Source: Xanthomonas sacchari (GTDB lineage: Bacteria; Pseudomonadota; Gammaproteobacteria; Xanthomonadales; Xanthomonadaceae). Taken from it: DNA of 64,000 bases. Position 1 is the stretch's first letter. Every line of letters begins with the position of its first letter. This document shows positions 28,509 through 36,708 of this stretch, in pieces. The DNA is taken from contig NZ_CP132343.1 in assembly GCF_040529065.1 (NCBI RefSeq), positions 2,728,001 to 2,792,000 on the forward strand, in the 5' to 3' direction. A program made the translations under genes and the position numbers. Below the pieces are notes generated by a model. That model did not search any database. It saw only the letters and a program-made list of their open reading frames with translations, and was not told the DNA's origin.

Positions 28509-29627
28509 ATGACCTTGCGCCCCACCCTGCTTCTCTCACTGTGCCTGCCGCTGGCCGCGCTGGCGCTGTCCGGCTGCGGCCGCGAGGCCGCACCGCCCCC
28601 CGACGCGCCACGCGCGGTCAAGCTGGAAACCGTCGGCAACGATGCCGCGCACGACAGCACCCGCTACATCGCCCAGGTGCGCCAGCAACAGCGCGCCGAC
28701 CTCGGCTTCGAAGGCGGCGGCCGCATCGCCGCCATCGCCGTGGACGTGGGCGACCGCGTCCACGCCGGCCAGGTGCTCGCCCGCCTCGACCCGGAACCGA
28801 ACAACCTGCGCCTGCAGCAGGCCGAGGCCGGCGTCGGCATCGCCGCGGCCGAGCTGCAGCAGCAACAGACCCAGCTCGCCCAGCAGCAGACCATGTTCGA
28901 CGACGGCGCCGCCTCGGCGGCGACCCTGACCGCTGCCAAGAGCGCCTTCGCCGCGGCGCAGGCGAAGGTCCGCAGCGCGCAGTCGGACCTGGCGCTGGCG
29001 CGCCGCGCGGTGCGCCAGTCGGAACTGCGCGCACCGTTCGACGGCAGCGTGGTGGCGCGGCTGCAGCAGCCCGACAGTCTCGTGAGCGCCGGCCAGCCGG
29101 TGCTACAACTGGACGGTGCGGATCGCGCGCAGGTGCTGGCGACACTGCCGGCCGATCGTGCGGCGGCGCTGCAACCCGGCCAGCGCGTGTTCGCCTACCG
29201 CAGCAACGCACTGCAGCAGGCCCTACCGCTGCGCCTGCGCAGCGTCTCCGAACGCGTGGACGGCGGCGCAACCGTACAGGCGCTGTTCGACAGCGACAGT
29301 GCCGATGCCGCGCAGCCGCGCAGCGGCGAATCGCTGCTGTTGGCCCTGCCCGACAGCGCCACCGATCAGGCGCCGAGCGTACCGCTGAGCGCGCTGCTCC
29401 CGAGCATGGCCGATGGCCACACCATGGTGTTCGTGTACCGCCAAGACAGCGGCAGCGTGCGTCGCCGCCGAGTCGTCACCGGGCACAGCGATGGTGGCCG
29501 CGTGCAGATCCTGCGTGGCCTGGCGCCGGGCGAGCGCGTCGTCGCCGCCGGCGCCGCCTTCCTCCACGACGGTCAACACGTCGTGCCGTTCCGTCCCACC
29601 ACCCGCCTCGGCACCGTCTCGCCATGA
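28509..29627 (+). CDS. RND efflux periplasmic adaptor lipoprotein
   Basis: 372 aa from the ATG at 28509. Lipoprotein signal with LALSGC (Cys23). Membrane fusion protein pattern: lipoyl half GGRIAAIAVDVGDRVHAGQVLA, a helical hairpin rich in Gln and Ala, the second lipoyl half LRAPFDGSVV, then beta-barrel and membrane-proximal parts. It links the pump to the outer-membrane channel. Its stop overlaps the permease start (ATGA). Confidence 0.94.
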   Translation: MTLRPTLLLSLCLPLAALALSGCGREAAPPPDAPRAVKLETVGNDAAHDSTRYIAQVRQQQRADLGFEGGGRIAAIAVDVGDRVHAGQVLARLDPEPNNLRLQQAEAGVGIAAAELQQQQTQLAQQQTMFDDGAASAATLTAAKSAFAAAQAKVRSAQSDLALARRAVRQSELRAPFDGSVVARLQQPDSLVSAGQPVLQLDGADRAQVLATLPADRAAALQPGQRVFAYRSNALQQALPLRLRSVSERVDGGATVQALFDSDSADAAQPRSGESLLLALPDSATDQAPSVPLSALLPSMADGHTMVFVYRQDSGSVRRRRVVTGHSDGGRVQILRGLAPGERVVAAGAAFLHDGQHVVPFRPTTRLGTVSP

Positions 29628-32600
29628 ACCTGACCCGCGCCACCTTGCAATCCAGCCGCCTGGCGCTGTTCAGCGCCGCCCTGATCCTGATCGGCGGCAT
29701 CGTCACCTTCCTCGGCTTCCCGTCGCAGGAGGAACCGAGCGTGACCGTGCGCGACGCGATCGTGCAGGTCGGCTTCCCCGGCATGCCCAGCGAACGCGTG
29801 GAGAACCTGCTCGCGCGCCCGCTGGAGGAACGCCTGCGCGAGGTCAGCGGGCTGAAGAAGATCGTCACTACCATCCATCCCGGCAGCGCCATCGTGCAGG
29901 TCACCGCGCAGGACAGCGTCAAGGACCTGCCGGCGCTGTGGCAACGCGTGCGCAGCAAGGCCGCCGAAGCCGGTGCCGAGCTGCCCGCGGGCACCCAGGG
30001 CCCGCTGGTGGACGACGACTTCGGCCGTGTCGCCATCGCCTCGATCGCCGTCACCGCACCCGGCTTCAACACCGCCGAGATGCTCGGACCGCTGCGGCAG
30101 ATGCGCGCGCAGCTCTACGCCGTGCCGGGCGTCGAGCGGGTCACCTTCCACGGCCTGCAGGACGAGCGCGTCTATGTCGCCTTCGACCGCACCAGGCTGG
30201 GCGAGGCCGGCCTCACCCCGGCCGCGGTCGCGCAGCAACTGCGCGCGCAGAACGTCGTCGCCGGCGGCGGCCTGGTCGCCGCGTCGGGCATGGCGATGAC
30301 CGTCACCACCTCCGGCGAAGTTCGCGACCTGGACGCGCTGCGCAATACCCCGATCGCCACGCAGGGCGCCGACGGCCCGCGGCAGATCCCGCTGGCGCAA
30401 CTGGCGCGCATCGAGCTGATGCCGGTGGATCCGCCGGAGGCCGGCGCGATCTACCAGGGCCAGCCGGCGGTGGTGGTGGCGGTGTCGATGGCGCCCGGCA
30501 ACAACGTTGCCGAAGTCGGCAAGGCGCTGCGCCGCACCCTGGGCGAAACCGCCAAGGCGCTGCCGGTGGGCTTCGCGCAGCACGTGGTCACTTTCCAGGC
30601 CGACGTGGTCGAGCGCGAGATGGGCAAGATGCACCACGTCATGGGCGAGACCATCGTCATCGTGATGGCGGTGGTGATGCTGTTCCTGGGCTGGCGCACC
30701 GGCCTGATCGTCGGCGCGATCGTGCCGTTGACCATCCTCGGCGCACTGATCGTGATGCGGGTGCTGGGCGTGGAACTGCAGACCGTGTCCATCGCCGCGA
30801 TCATCCTGGCGCTGGGCCTGCTGGTGGACAACGGCATCGTCATCGCCGAGGACATCGAGCGGCGCCTGGCCGCCGGCGAGGAACGCCGCGCCGCCTGCGA
30901 GGCCGCCGGCCGCAGCCTGGCCATCCCGCTGCTGACCTCCTCGCTGGTGATCGTGCTGGCGTTCTCGCCGTTCTTCTTCGGCCAGACCAGCACCAACGAG
31001 TACATGCGCTCACTGGCGATCGTGCTGGCGGTGACCCTGCTCGGCTCCTGGCTGCTCAGCATCACCATCACTCCGCTGCTGTGCATGTACTTCGCCCGCG
31101 CGCATGCCGCGCCGGCCGACGGCCATGGCGACAGCTACACCTCCAAGCCGTACCGCCTGTACCGGCGCACGATCGAGGCGCTGCTGGCGCACAAGGCACT
31201 GTTCCTGGGCAGCATGCTCGCCCTGCTCGCCCTGGCGGTGACTGTGCTGGTCTCGGTGCCGTACAGCTTCCTGCCCAAGTCCGACCGTCTGCAGTTCCAG
31301 ATGCCGGTGACCCTGCAACCGGGCAGCGATGCGCGCGAGACCCTTCGCACCGTGCAGTCGATCAGCCAGTGGCTGGCCGACCGTCGGCAGAACCCGCAGA
31401 TAGTCGACAGCATCGGCTATGTCGCCGATGGCGGCCCGCGCATCGTGCTCGGGCTGAACCCGCCGCTGCCGGCGGCCAACATCGCCTACTTCACCGTCAG
31501 CGTGCAGCCGAGCACCGATATCGACGCGCTGATCGCCAAGGTGCGCACCCACCTGCGCCAGGCCTATCCGGCGGTGCGCGCCGAGCCCAAGCGCTTTTCG
31601 CTGGGCTCCACCGAATCCGGCGTGGCCATCTACCGGGTGATCGGCCCGGACGAGGCGCAACTGCGCCGCCTCGCCGCCGGCATCGCCGACGCCTTGCGCG
31701 CCCTGCCCGGCACGCTGGACGTCAGCGACGACTGGGACAGCCGCATTCCGCGCTACGTGGTGCAGGTGGACCAGGCCAAGGCGCGGCGCGCCGGCGTCGC
31801 CAGCGAGGACATCGCCCAGGCGCTGCAACTGCGTTACGGCGGCGTGGACGCCTCGGTGATCCACGACGATGGCAGCTCCGTGCCGATCGTGCTGCGCGGC
31901 GACAGCGGCCCGGGTGCACGCGGCGGCAACCCCGGCGACACGCCGATCTATCCGTCCTCCGGCGCCGCACCGCTGCCGCTGTCGGCGATCGCCGACATCC
32001 AACTGAGTTCGGAGCCCTCGACGATCCAGCGCCGCAACCTCAGCCGCGCCATCACCATCACCGGCCGCAATCCGGACCTGACCACCGATCAGGTGGTGGC
32101 CGCGCTGGCCGACAAGGTGGCGGCGCTGCGCCTGCCGCCCGGCTACCGCATCGAGATGGGCGGCGAACTGGAGGACGCCGCCGAAGCCAACCAGGCACTG
32201 CTGCAATACATGCCGCATGCGCTGGGCGCGATCCTGCTGCTGTTCGTGTGGCAGTTCAATTCGTTCCGCAAGCTGTTCATCGTGGTCGCCAGCATTCCGT
32301 TCGTGCTGATCGGCGCCACCCTCGCCCTGCTGGTCACCGGCTATCCGTTCGGCTTCATGGCCACCTTCGGCCTGCTCGCGCTGGCCGGCATCATCGTCAA
32401 CAACGCGGTGCTGCTGCTCGAACGGATCGAGGCCGAACTGGCCGATGGCCTGAGCCGGCACGAGGCGGTGATCGCCGCGGCGGTCAAGCGCCTGCGCCCG
32501 ATCGTGATGACCAAGCTGACCTGCATCGTCGGCCTGATCCCGCTGATGCTGTTCGCCGGGCCGCTGTGGACCGGCATGGCCATCACCATGATCGGCGGCC

Positions 32601-32698
32601 TGGCCCTGGGCACGCTGGTGACGCTGGGCGTGATCCCGGTGCTGTACGACCTGCTGTTCGCACGCCGCGCCGGCAGGCCGGCGAAGGTCGCGGCGTGA
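29624..32698 (+). CDS. RND multidrug efflux permease (AcrB/HAE1 family, TriC-like)
   Basis: 1024 aa, the normal length. Twelve membrane segments in two sets, each followed by a large periplasmic domain. The N-terminus LALFSAALILIGGIVTFLGF and the motif VRDAIVQVGFPGMPSERVEN are typical; LVDNGIVIAEDIERR lies in the first transmembrane block with acidic proton-relay residues. Second half has VNNAVLLLERIEAEL. Substrates cannot be read from sequence. Translationally coupled at both ends, to the adaptor and to the hydrolase gene. Confidence 0.95.
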   Translation: MNLTRATLQSSRLALFSAALILIGGIVTFLGFPSQEEPSVTVRDAIVQVGFPGMPSERVENLLARPLEERLREVSGLKKIVTTIHPGSAIVQVTAQDSVKDLPALWQRVRSKAAEAGAELPAGTQGPLVDDDFGRVAIASIAVTAPGFNTAEMLGPLRQMRAQLYAVPGVERVTFHGLQDERVYVAFDRTRLGEAGLTPAAVAQQLRAQNVVAGGGLVAASGMAMTVTTSGEVRDLDALRNTPIATQGADGPRQIPLAQLARIELMPVDPPEAGAIYQGQPAVVVAVSMAPGNNVAEVGKALRRTLGETAKALPVGFAQHVVTFQADVVEREMGKMHHVMGETIVIVMAVVMLFLGWRTGLIVGAIVPLTILGALIVMRVLGVELQTVSIAAIILALGLLVDNGIVIAEDIERRLAAGEERRAACEAAGRSLAIPLLTSSLVIVLAFSPFFFGQTSTNEYMRSLAIVLAVTLLGSWLLSITITPLLCMYFARAHAAPADGHGDSYTSKPYRLYRRTIEALLAHKALFLGSMLALLALAVTVLVSVPYSFLPKSDRLQFQMPVTLQPGSDARETLRTVQSISQWLADRRQNPQIVDSIGYVADGGPRIVLGLNPPLPAANIAYFTVSVQPSTDIDALIAKVRTHLRQAYPAVRAEPKRFSLGSTESGVAIYRVIGPDEAQLRRLAAGIADALRALPGTLDVSDDWDSRIPRYVVQVDQAKARRAGVASEDIAQALQLRYGGVDASVIHDDGSSVPIVLRGDSGPGARGGNPGDTPIYPSSGAAPLPLSAIADIQLSSEPSTIQRRNLSRAITITGRNPDLTTDQVVAALADKVAALRLPPGYRIEMGGELEDAAEANQALLQYMPHALGAILLLFVWQFNSFRKLFIVVASIPFVLIGATLALLVTGYPFGFMATFGLLALAGIIVNNAVLLLERIEAELADGLSRHEAVIAAAVKRLRPIVMTKLTCIVGLIPLMLFAGPLWTGMAITMIGGLALGTLVTLGVIPVLYDLLFARRAGRPAKVAA

Positions 32699-34566
32699 GG
32701 CGCCAGCGCTGGCACCGCGCGATCCTGGCCTGCGCCGTGCTGTGCATGGCGCTGTGCGCCGGCGGCTGCGCCAGCGTCACCCTGCAGCGGGTGGATGCGG
32801 CGCACTACATCCAGGCCAAGCGCGGCGACGCGCTGAGCGCCGCGCGCCCCAGCGACGCCGCCCTGCAGACGCTCAACGTCGCCGGCCTGGGCGCGGCAAG
32901 CTGCACGGCGAAGGCGCCGCCGTGCATCGACCGGTTGCTCGGCAACGCCGACATAGACCAGGAACGCGCCCTGGCGACGGCGGCGGAGCTGTCGCTGCTG
33001 GCCGCGCAACGCGCCGCCAGGCAACACGCCGACAGCGATGCCACGCTGGCCGACTGGCTGCAGACCGCGCGCTATGCCTACGCCTACCTGTTCTTCAGCG
33101 CACGCACGCCCAGCGAACGCGCCTTCGAGGAACGCCAGACCCAGGTGCGCGACTACTACAACTACGCCGTGCAGCAAGTGGTGACCGCCTTGTTCGCGCG
33201 CTACCGGCGGCATCCGCCGGCCACGCAAGACGCCGGCGCGCAGATCGCCGCCCTGCCCGACTGGACAGTGACACTGGATGCCAGCGGCGTGGGCAGTCCG
33301 CAGGACATGCCGATGCCCGAGGCGATGCTGGCGGCTGGCGACCTGCGCTTCGACGGGCTACGCAGCGTGTATCGGCGCGATGGCTTCGGCGCGGAAATGG
33401 TCGCGGTCCTGCCGCAGCCGGCGACGCACGCCATGGCCGATGCCGACGCCGCTCCCGCCTACAGCGACATGCCCACGCCCAATCTCACAGTGCTGCTGCG
33501 CTTCGACGGCCGCACCCTCACGGACGTCTTGTCCGGCCACAGCGCGCACGTGGAGGTCCACGACCCCTCACTCGGCGAGCGCGTGGCGATGGGCGGTATC
33601 GACGTGCCGCTGGCCGCCAACTTCAGCGCCGGCTATGGCGTGTGGATGGCGCGCGCCGGCTTCGCCGCGCAATCGCTGCGCACCCTGCTCGGCCTCGGGC
33701 ACGGCATCGACCGGCCGCATGTGTTCCTGACCCAGCCCTACGATCCGCACCGGCGCGTGCTGGTGCTGCTGCACGGGCTGGCCAGCAGCCCGGAGGCCTG
33801 GGTCAACTTGGCCAACGACCTGCTCGGCGATCCGCAGGTCCGCGCGCGCTACCAGATCTGGCTGGTGTACTACCCGACCAACCTGCCGATTCCCTACACT
33901 CATCTGCAGGTTCGCTCGGCACTGCATCAGACGCTGGACCGGCTCGATCCACAACGCCGCAGCGTGTCCGCGCATGACATGGTGTTGATCGGGCACAGCA
34001 TGGGTGGCGTGCTGGCACGACTGATGGTGTCCTCCAGCGAAGGCGACCACCTGTGGCGCACTCTGTTCGACGATGCAACCCTGGATCCGCAGGCGCGCCA
34101 GGTGCTGCAGGCCAGGCTCGGACCGATGCTGCATTTCGCGCCGATGCCGGAAGTGTCCGAGGCGATCTTCCTGGCCACCCCGCACCGCGGCACCCCGGAG
34201 GCCGCCGGCACGCTCGGCGAGCTGGCACGCACCGTGATCGGCCTGCCCCGGCGCGTGCTGGATCAATTCAAGGACATCGCCGGCAAGGACATGCTCGGCG
34301 CCCTGCCCAACAGCATCGACAGCCTAAGCGACCACGATCCCTTCATCCTCGCCGCGGCGCAGTTGCCGATCTCGCCGCAGGTGACCTATCACTCCATCAT
34401 CGGGCAGGAGGATCCGCGCGTGCCGCTGGCGCAGTCCAGCGACGGCATCGTGCCGTACTGGAGCGCCCACCTGCCCGGCGCGGCCTCGGAAACCGTCATC
34501 GTCTCCGGACACAGCGTGCAACGCACGCCGCAGGCGATCCTGCAGATCCGCCGGCTGCTGCATTGA
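32695..34566 (+). CDS. Lipoprotein alpha/beta hydrolase (lipase/esterase-like) at the end of the efflux operon
   Basis: 623 aa with a GTG start at 32695 that overlaps the permease stop (GTGA). A lipoprotein signal ends LCAGGC (Cys25), so it is membrane-bound in the envelope. The C-terminal half is an alpha/beta hydrolase: oxyanion strand VLVLLHGLASSPEAW, nucleophile elbow GHSMGG with Ser435, then ATPHRGTPEAA and a late SGHSVQRTP that may give the catalytic His. The N-terminal 300 residues match nothing I know. Such a large esterase-like lipoprotein in an RND operon is uncommon; it could process a lipid, ester drug or envelope component. Substrate unknown. Confidence 0.88.
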   Translation: MRRQRWHRAILACAVLCMALCAGGCASVTLQRVDAAHYIQAKRGDALSAARPSDAALQTLNVAGLGAASCTAKAPPCIDRLLGNADIDQERALATAAELSLLAAQRAARQHADSDATLADWLQTARYAYAYLFFSARTPSERAFEERQTQVRDYYNYAVQQVVTALFARYRRHPPATQDAGAQIAALPDWTVTLDASGVGSPQDMPMPEAMLAAGDLRFDGLRSVYRRDGFGAEMVAVLPQPATHAMADADAAPAYSDMPTPNLTVLLRFDGRTLTDVLSGHSAHVEVHDPSLGERVAMGGIDVPLAANFSAGYGVWMARAGFAAQSLRTLLGLGHGIDRPHVFLTQPYDPHRRVLVLLHGLASSPEAWVNLANDLLGDPQVRARYQIWLVYYPTNLPIPYTHLQVRSALHQTLDRLDPQRRSVSAHDMVLIGHSMGGVLARLMVSSSEGDHLWRTLFDDATLDPQARQVLQARLGPMLHFAPMPEVSEAIFLATPHRGTPEAAGTLGELARTVIGLPRRVLDQFKDIAGKDMLGALPNSIDSLSDHDPFILAAAQLPISPQVTYHSIIGQEDPRVPLAQSSDGIVPYWSAHLPGAASETVIVSGHSVQRTPQAILQIRRLLH

Positions 34567-34599
34567 GCTGGCGCAGCGCTAGCCATCTCTCAAGGACAA

Positions 34600-34908
34600 G
34601 GACAAAAGCCCCTCTCCCTCCGGGAGAGGGGTTGGGGTGAGGGTACGGCCGCAGCCACGTGCGGTCGAAATGCCATGGCGCACGTCTGCACGGTCAAATG
34701 CCATGAGCGGCCGGACCCTCATCCGCCCCTTCGGGGCACCTTCTCCCGCAGGGAGAAGGAAGAAGCAAAAGCCCCTCTCCCTCCGGGAGAGGGGTTGGGG
34801 TGAGGGTACGGGGCGCGCAGCGCCTGCACCACTCTGGCCATGCGAGGCTACGCCCGTACCCTCATCCGCCCCTTCGGGGCACCTTCTCCCGAAGGGAGAA
34901 GGGAACAG
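34600..34908. repeat. Dispersed palindromic intergenic repeats (several units)
   Basis: Two head-to-tail composite units. Each has CCCCTCTCCCTCCGGGAGAG followed by GGGTTGGGGTGAGGGTACG, and, inverted, CCCTCATCCGCCCCTTCGGG followed by GCACCTTCTCCC. Similar sequence recurs at 51328-51548. These look like the REP-type repeats common between genes of Xanthomonas. They fill most of the 475-bp gap between the efflux operon and the tRNA genes. Confidence 0.85.
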
Positions 34909-35005
34909 CAACACCGCTCGCTCGAAGCAGCCAGCGATCCACCTGCCGTCCAGTACCGGCACTGCCGCCATCTGACCTTGACCGCACACGATCGCCGCAC
35001 ACATA

Positions 35006-35034
35006 AAAAAACACCCGGCAATGCCGGGTGTTTT
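35006..35034 (-). terminator. Intrinsic terminator of the tRNA operon
   Basis: On the minus strand a hairpin with stem AACACCCGGCA / TGCCGGGTGTT is followed by a run of T (seen as aaaaaaa at 35005-35011 on the plus strand). It lies directly after the last tRNA-Glu gene. Confidence 0.88.
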
Positions 35035-35041
35035 CGAAAAG

Positions 35042-35117
35042 TGGCGTCCCCACGGGGATTCGAACCCCGGTCGCCACCGTGAAAGGGTGATGTCCTAGGC
35101 CTCTAGACGATGGGGAC
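35042..35117 (-). tRNA. tRNA-Glu (TTC), copy 2
   Basis: 76 nt including an encoded CCA. GTCCCCATCG pairs at the acceptor end, the anticodon loop holds TTC between CACCC and the matching arm, and the T arm reads GGTTCGAATCC. It is the last of four tRNA genes in the minus-strand operon. Confidence 0.97.
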
Positions 35118-35161
35118 GCGGATAACAATGTTGCTTTGCGGACGGCCTATGTCCGGAAAGT

Positions 35162-35237
<76 letters not shown>

Positions 35238-35352
35238 ACGTGTACTGGCAGAAGCGGGATCTTACCAGACTTTCTTCCGATGTACAAACCCCGCACTCAT
35301 TGCGTTCGGCAGAGCCGAACCCGGATGCGCGCGAGGAATTCCTGCTGAAAAA

Positions 35353-35428
35353 TGGCGTCCCCACGGGGATTCGAACCCCGGTCGCCACCGTGAAAGGGTG
35401 ATGTCCTAGGCCTCTAGACGATGGGGAC
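35353..35428 (-). tRNA. tRNA-Glu (TTC), copy 1
   Basis: 76 nt including CCA, the same sequence as the copy at 35042-35117. The pair Ala-Glu has been duplicated as a block of about 312 bp. Confidence 0.97.
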
Positions 35429-35473
35429 GCTGTTAACGATGTCGCTTTTGCGGACGGCCTATGTCCGAAAAGT

Positions 35474-35549
<76 letters not shown>

Positions 35550-35968
35550 ACGTGCTGCGAGGAGCGGAATATTAACGATCGTGATCGGCACACGCAAGCG
35601 TTTTTTTGCGGAACGTTCGCGACGTCGCAATGGCGCTCGCCGCGACCCGCAAAATCCGCTGCGTCCCTGCGTTCCGCGGCGTATGCACCTCGCACCGAGC
35701 GCTGGATGCAGTCTGCGGGCAGCACCAAAGCGCCTAGCAGAGCCTCCAGCGCACCCATCGCCGGCAATTGCCGATATCCGCATAACGCACCTACCCGCGC
35801 GGCTCGCACGTAGCTGCCGAACGCGGCGCCGACCTACCAATCCATCTATATAGACATACGCTCGGCAGCCAGCACCGCCGCTCAACGCCCCAGCCTGGCC
35901 CGCCCAAGGAACGCGAGCGCAAATGCGCTGGCGGCCGAGCCGAAGTGTCGGCTATACTCCGCGGCCGC
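35550..35968. other. 419-bp intergenic region between divergent tRNA units
   Basis: I see no credible gene. It must contain the promoter of the minus-strand tRNA operon near its left end and that of tRNA-Leu at its right end, where TATACT at 35953-35958 fits a -10 hexamer eleven bases before the mature tRNA. Confidence 0.5.
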
Positions 35969-36055
35969 GCCGAAGTGGCGGAATCGGTAGACGCAGCGGA
36001 CTCAAAATCCGCCGCCCTTAAAAGCGTGTGGGTTCGAGTCCCACCTTCGGCACCA
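35969..36055 (+). tRNA. tRNA-Leu (CAA)
   Basis: 87 nt including CCA, with a long variable arm. The acceptor stem is GCCGAAG / CTTCGGC, the anticodon stem GCGGA / TCCGC and the loop CTCAAAA, giving anticodon CAA. A TATACT hexamer lies just upstream and a terminator just downstream. Confidence 0.97.
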
Positions 36056-36061
36056 GGACTG

Positions 36062-36090
36062 ACGGCAGCTTCGGCTGCCGTTTGTTTTTG
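36062..36090 (+). terminator. Intrinsic terminator of tRNA-Leu
   Basis: Stem ACGGCAGC / GCTGCCGT closed by a TTCG tetraloop, followed by TTTGTTTTT. Perfect 8-bp stem. Confidence 0.92.
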
Positions 36091-36210
36091 CGCGACGACC
36101 ACGTGTGAAACAGACACAGGTAAACGCTTCATCTTCCTGTGTCGGTTGTCTAGGCGGCGGCTGTGACGGTCCCGCTATACTTTCTGTTCCCAAACCTTAA
36201 CGAGCAAGCG

Positions 36211-36591
36211 ATGTCGGCATTGCGGGGCCTGCGTATCCTGGTGGTCGAGAACGACGAGATGAACGCCACGCTGCTGGAGTTGCAGCTTGCCCAGGCCGGT
36301 GCCGAGGTGGTCGGCGTCGCCGCCTCCGTGCAGCAGGCGCTTGCGCTGATCGATAGCGAACGCCCGGACCGGGCGGTGCTCGACTTCCGCCTCTCCGCCG
36401 GCGAGACCAGCGAGCCGGTGGCGCGGGCATTGACCGACCGCGGCACGCCGTTCGTGCTCGCCACCGGCGTCGCCGCCGACACCCTACCCCCCGGCTTCGC
36501 CGCCGGCGTGGTGCTGACCAAGCCCTACCTGTCCGAGCAACTGATCAAGGCGCTGCAGGACGCTCACGCCAAGACGACCGCACGCCCCTGA
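36211..36591 (+). CDS. Stand-alone receiver-domain protein
   Basis: 126 aa from the ATG at 36211 (MSALRGLRILVVENDEMN). A lone CheY-like receiver: acidic pair E-N-D, phosphoacceptor Asp in VLDFRLSAG, Thr in LATGVAAD and Lys in LTKPYLSE. No output domain. It lies about 120 nt before the hybrid kinase on the same strand and is likely phosphorylated by that kinase or acts as a phosphate sink for it. Confidence 0.9.
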   Translation: MSALRGLRILVVENDEMNATLLELQLAQAGAEVVGVAASVQQALALIDSERPDRAVLDFRLSAGETSEPVARALTDRGTPFVLATGVAADTLPPGFAAGVVLTKPYLSEQLIKALQDAHAKTTARP

Positions 36592-36708
36592 GAATCCTCG
36601 GCCGTAAGCCCGCCGCCTGGCGGGGACGATTCGAGGGACTCAGCCATCAACGCCAAGGACTGTTCGCCGCCTCCTGTCCGGTTTCCCGCCGGCAGCGCCA
36701 CGGGGGCC

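Noticed and set aside
28310-29623. Possible fused N-terminal extension of the RND permease
   Set aside because: The extension is an out-of-frame reading of the MipA and adaptor genes; the family start is the ATG at 29624.
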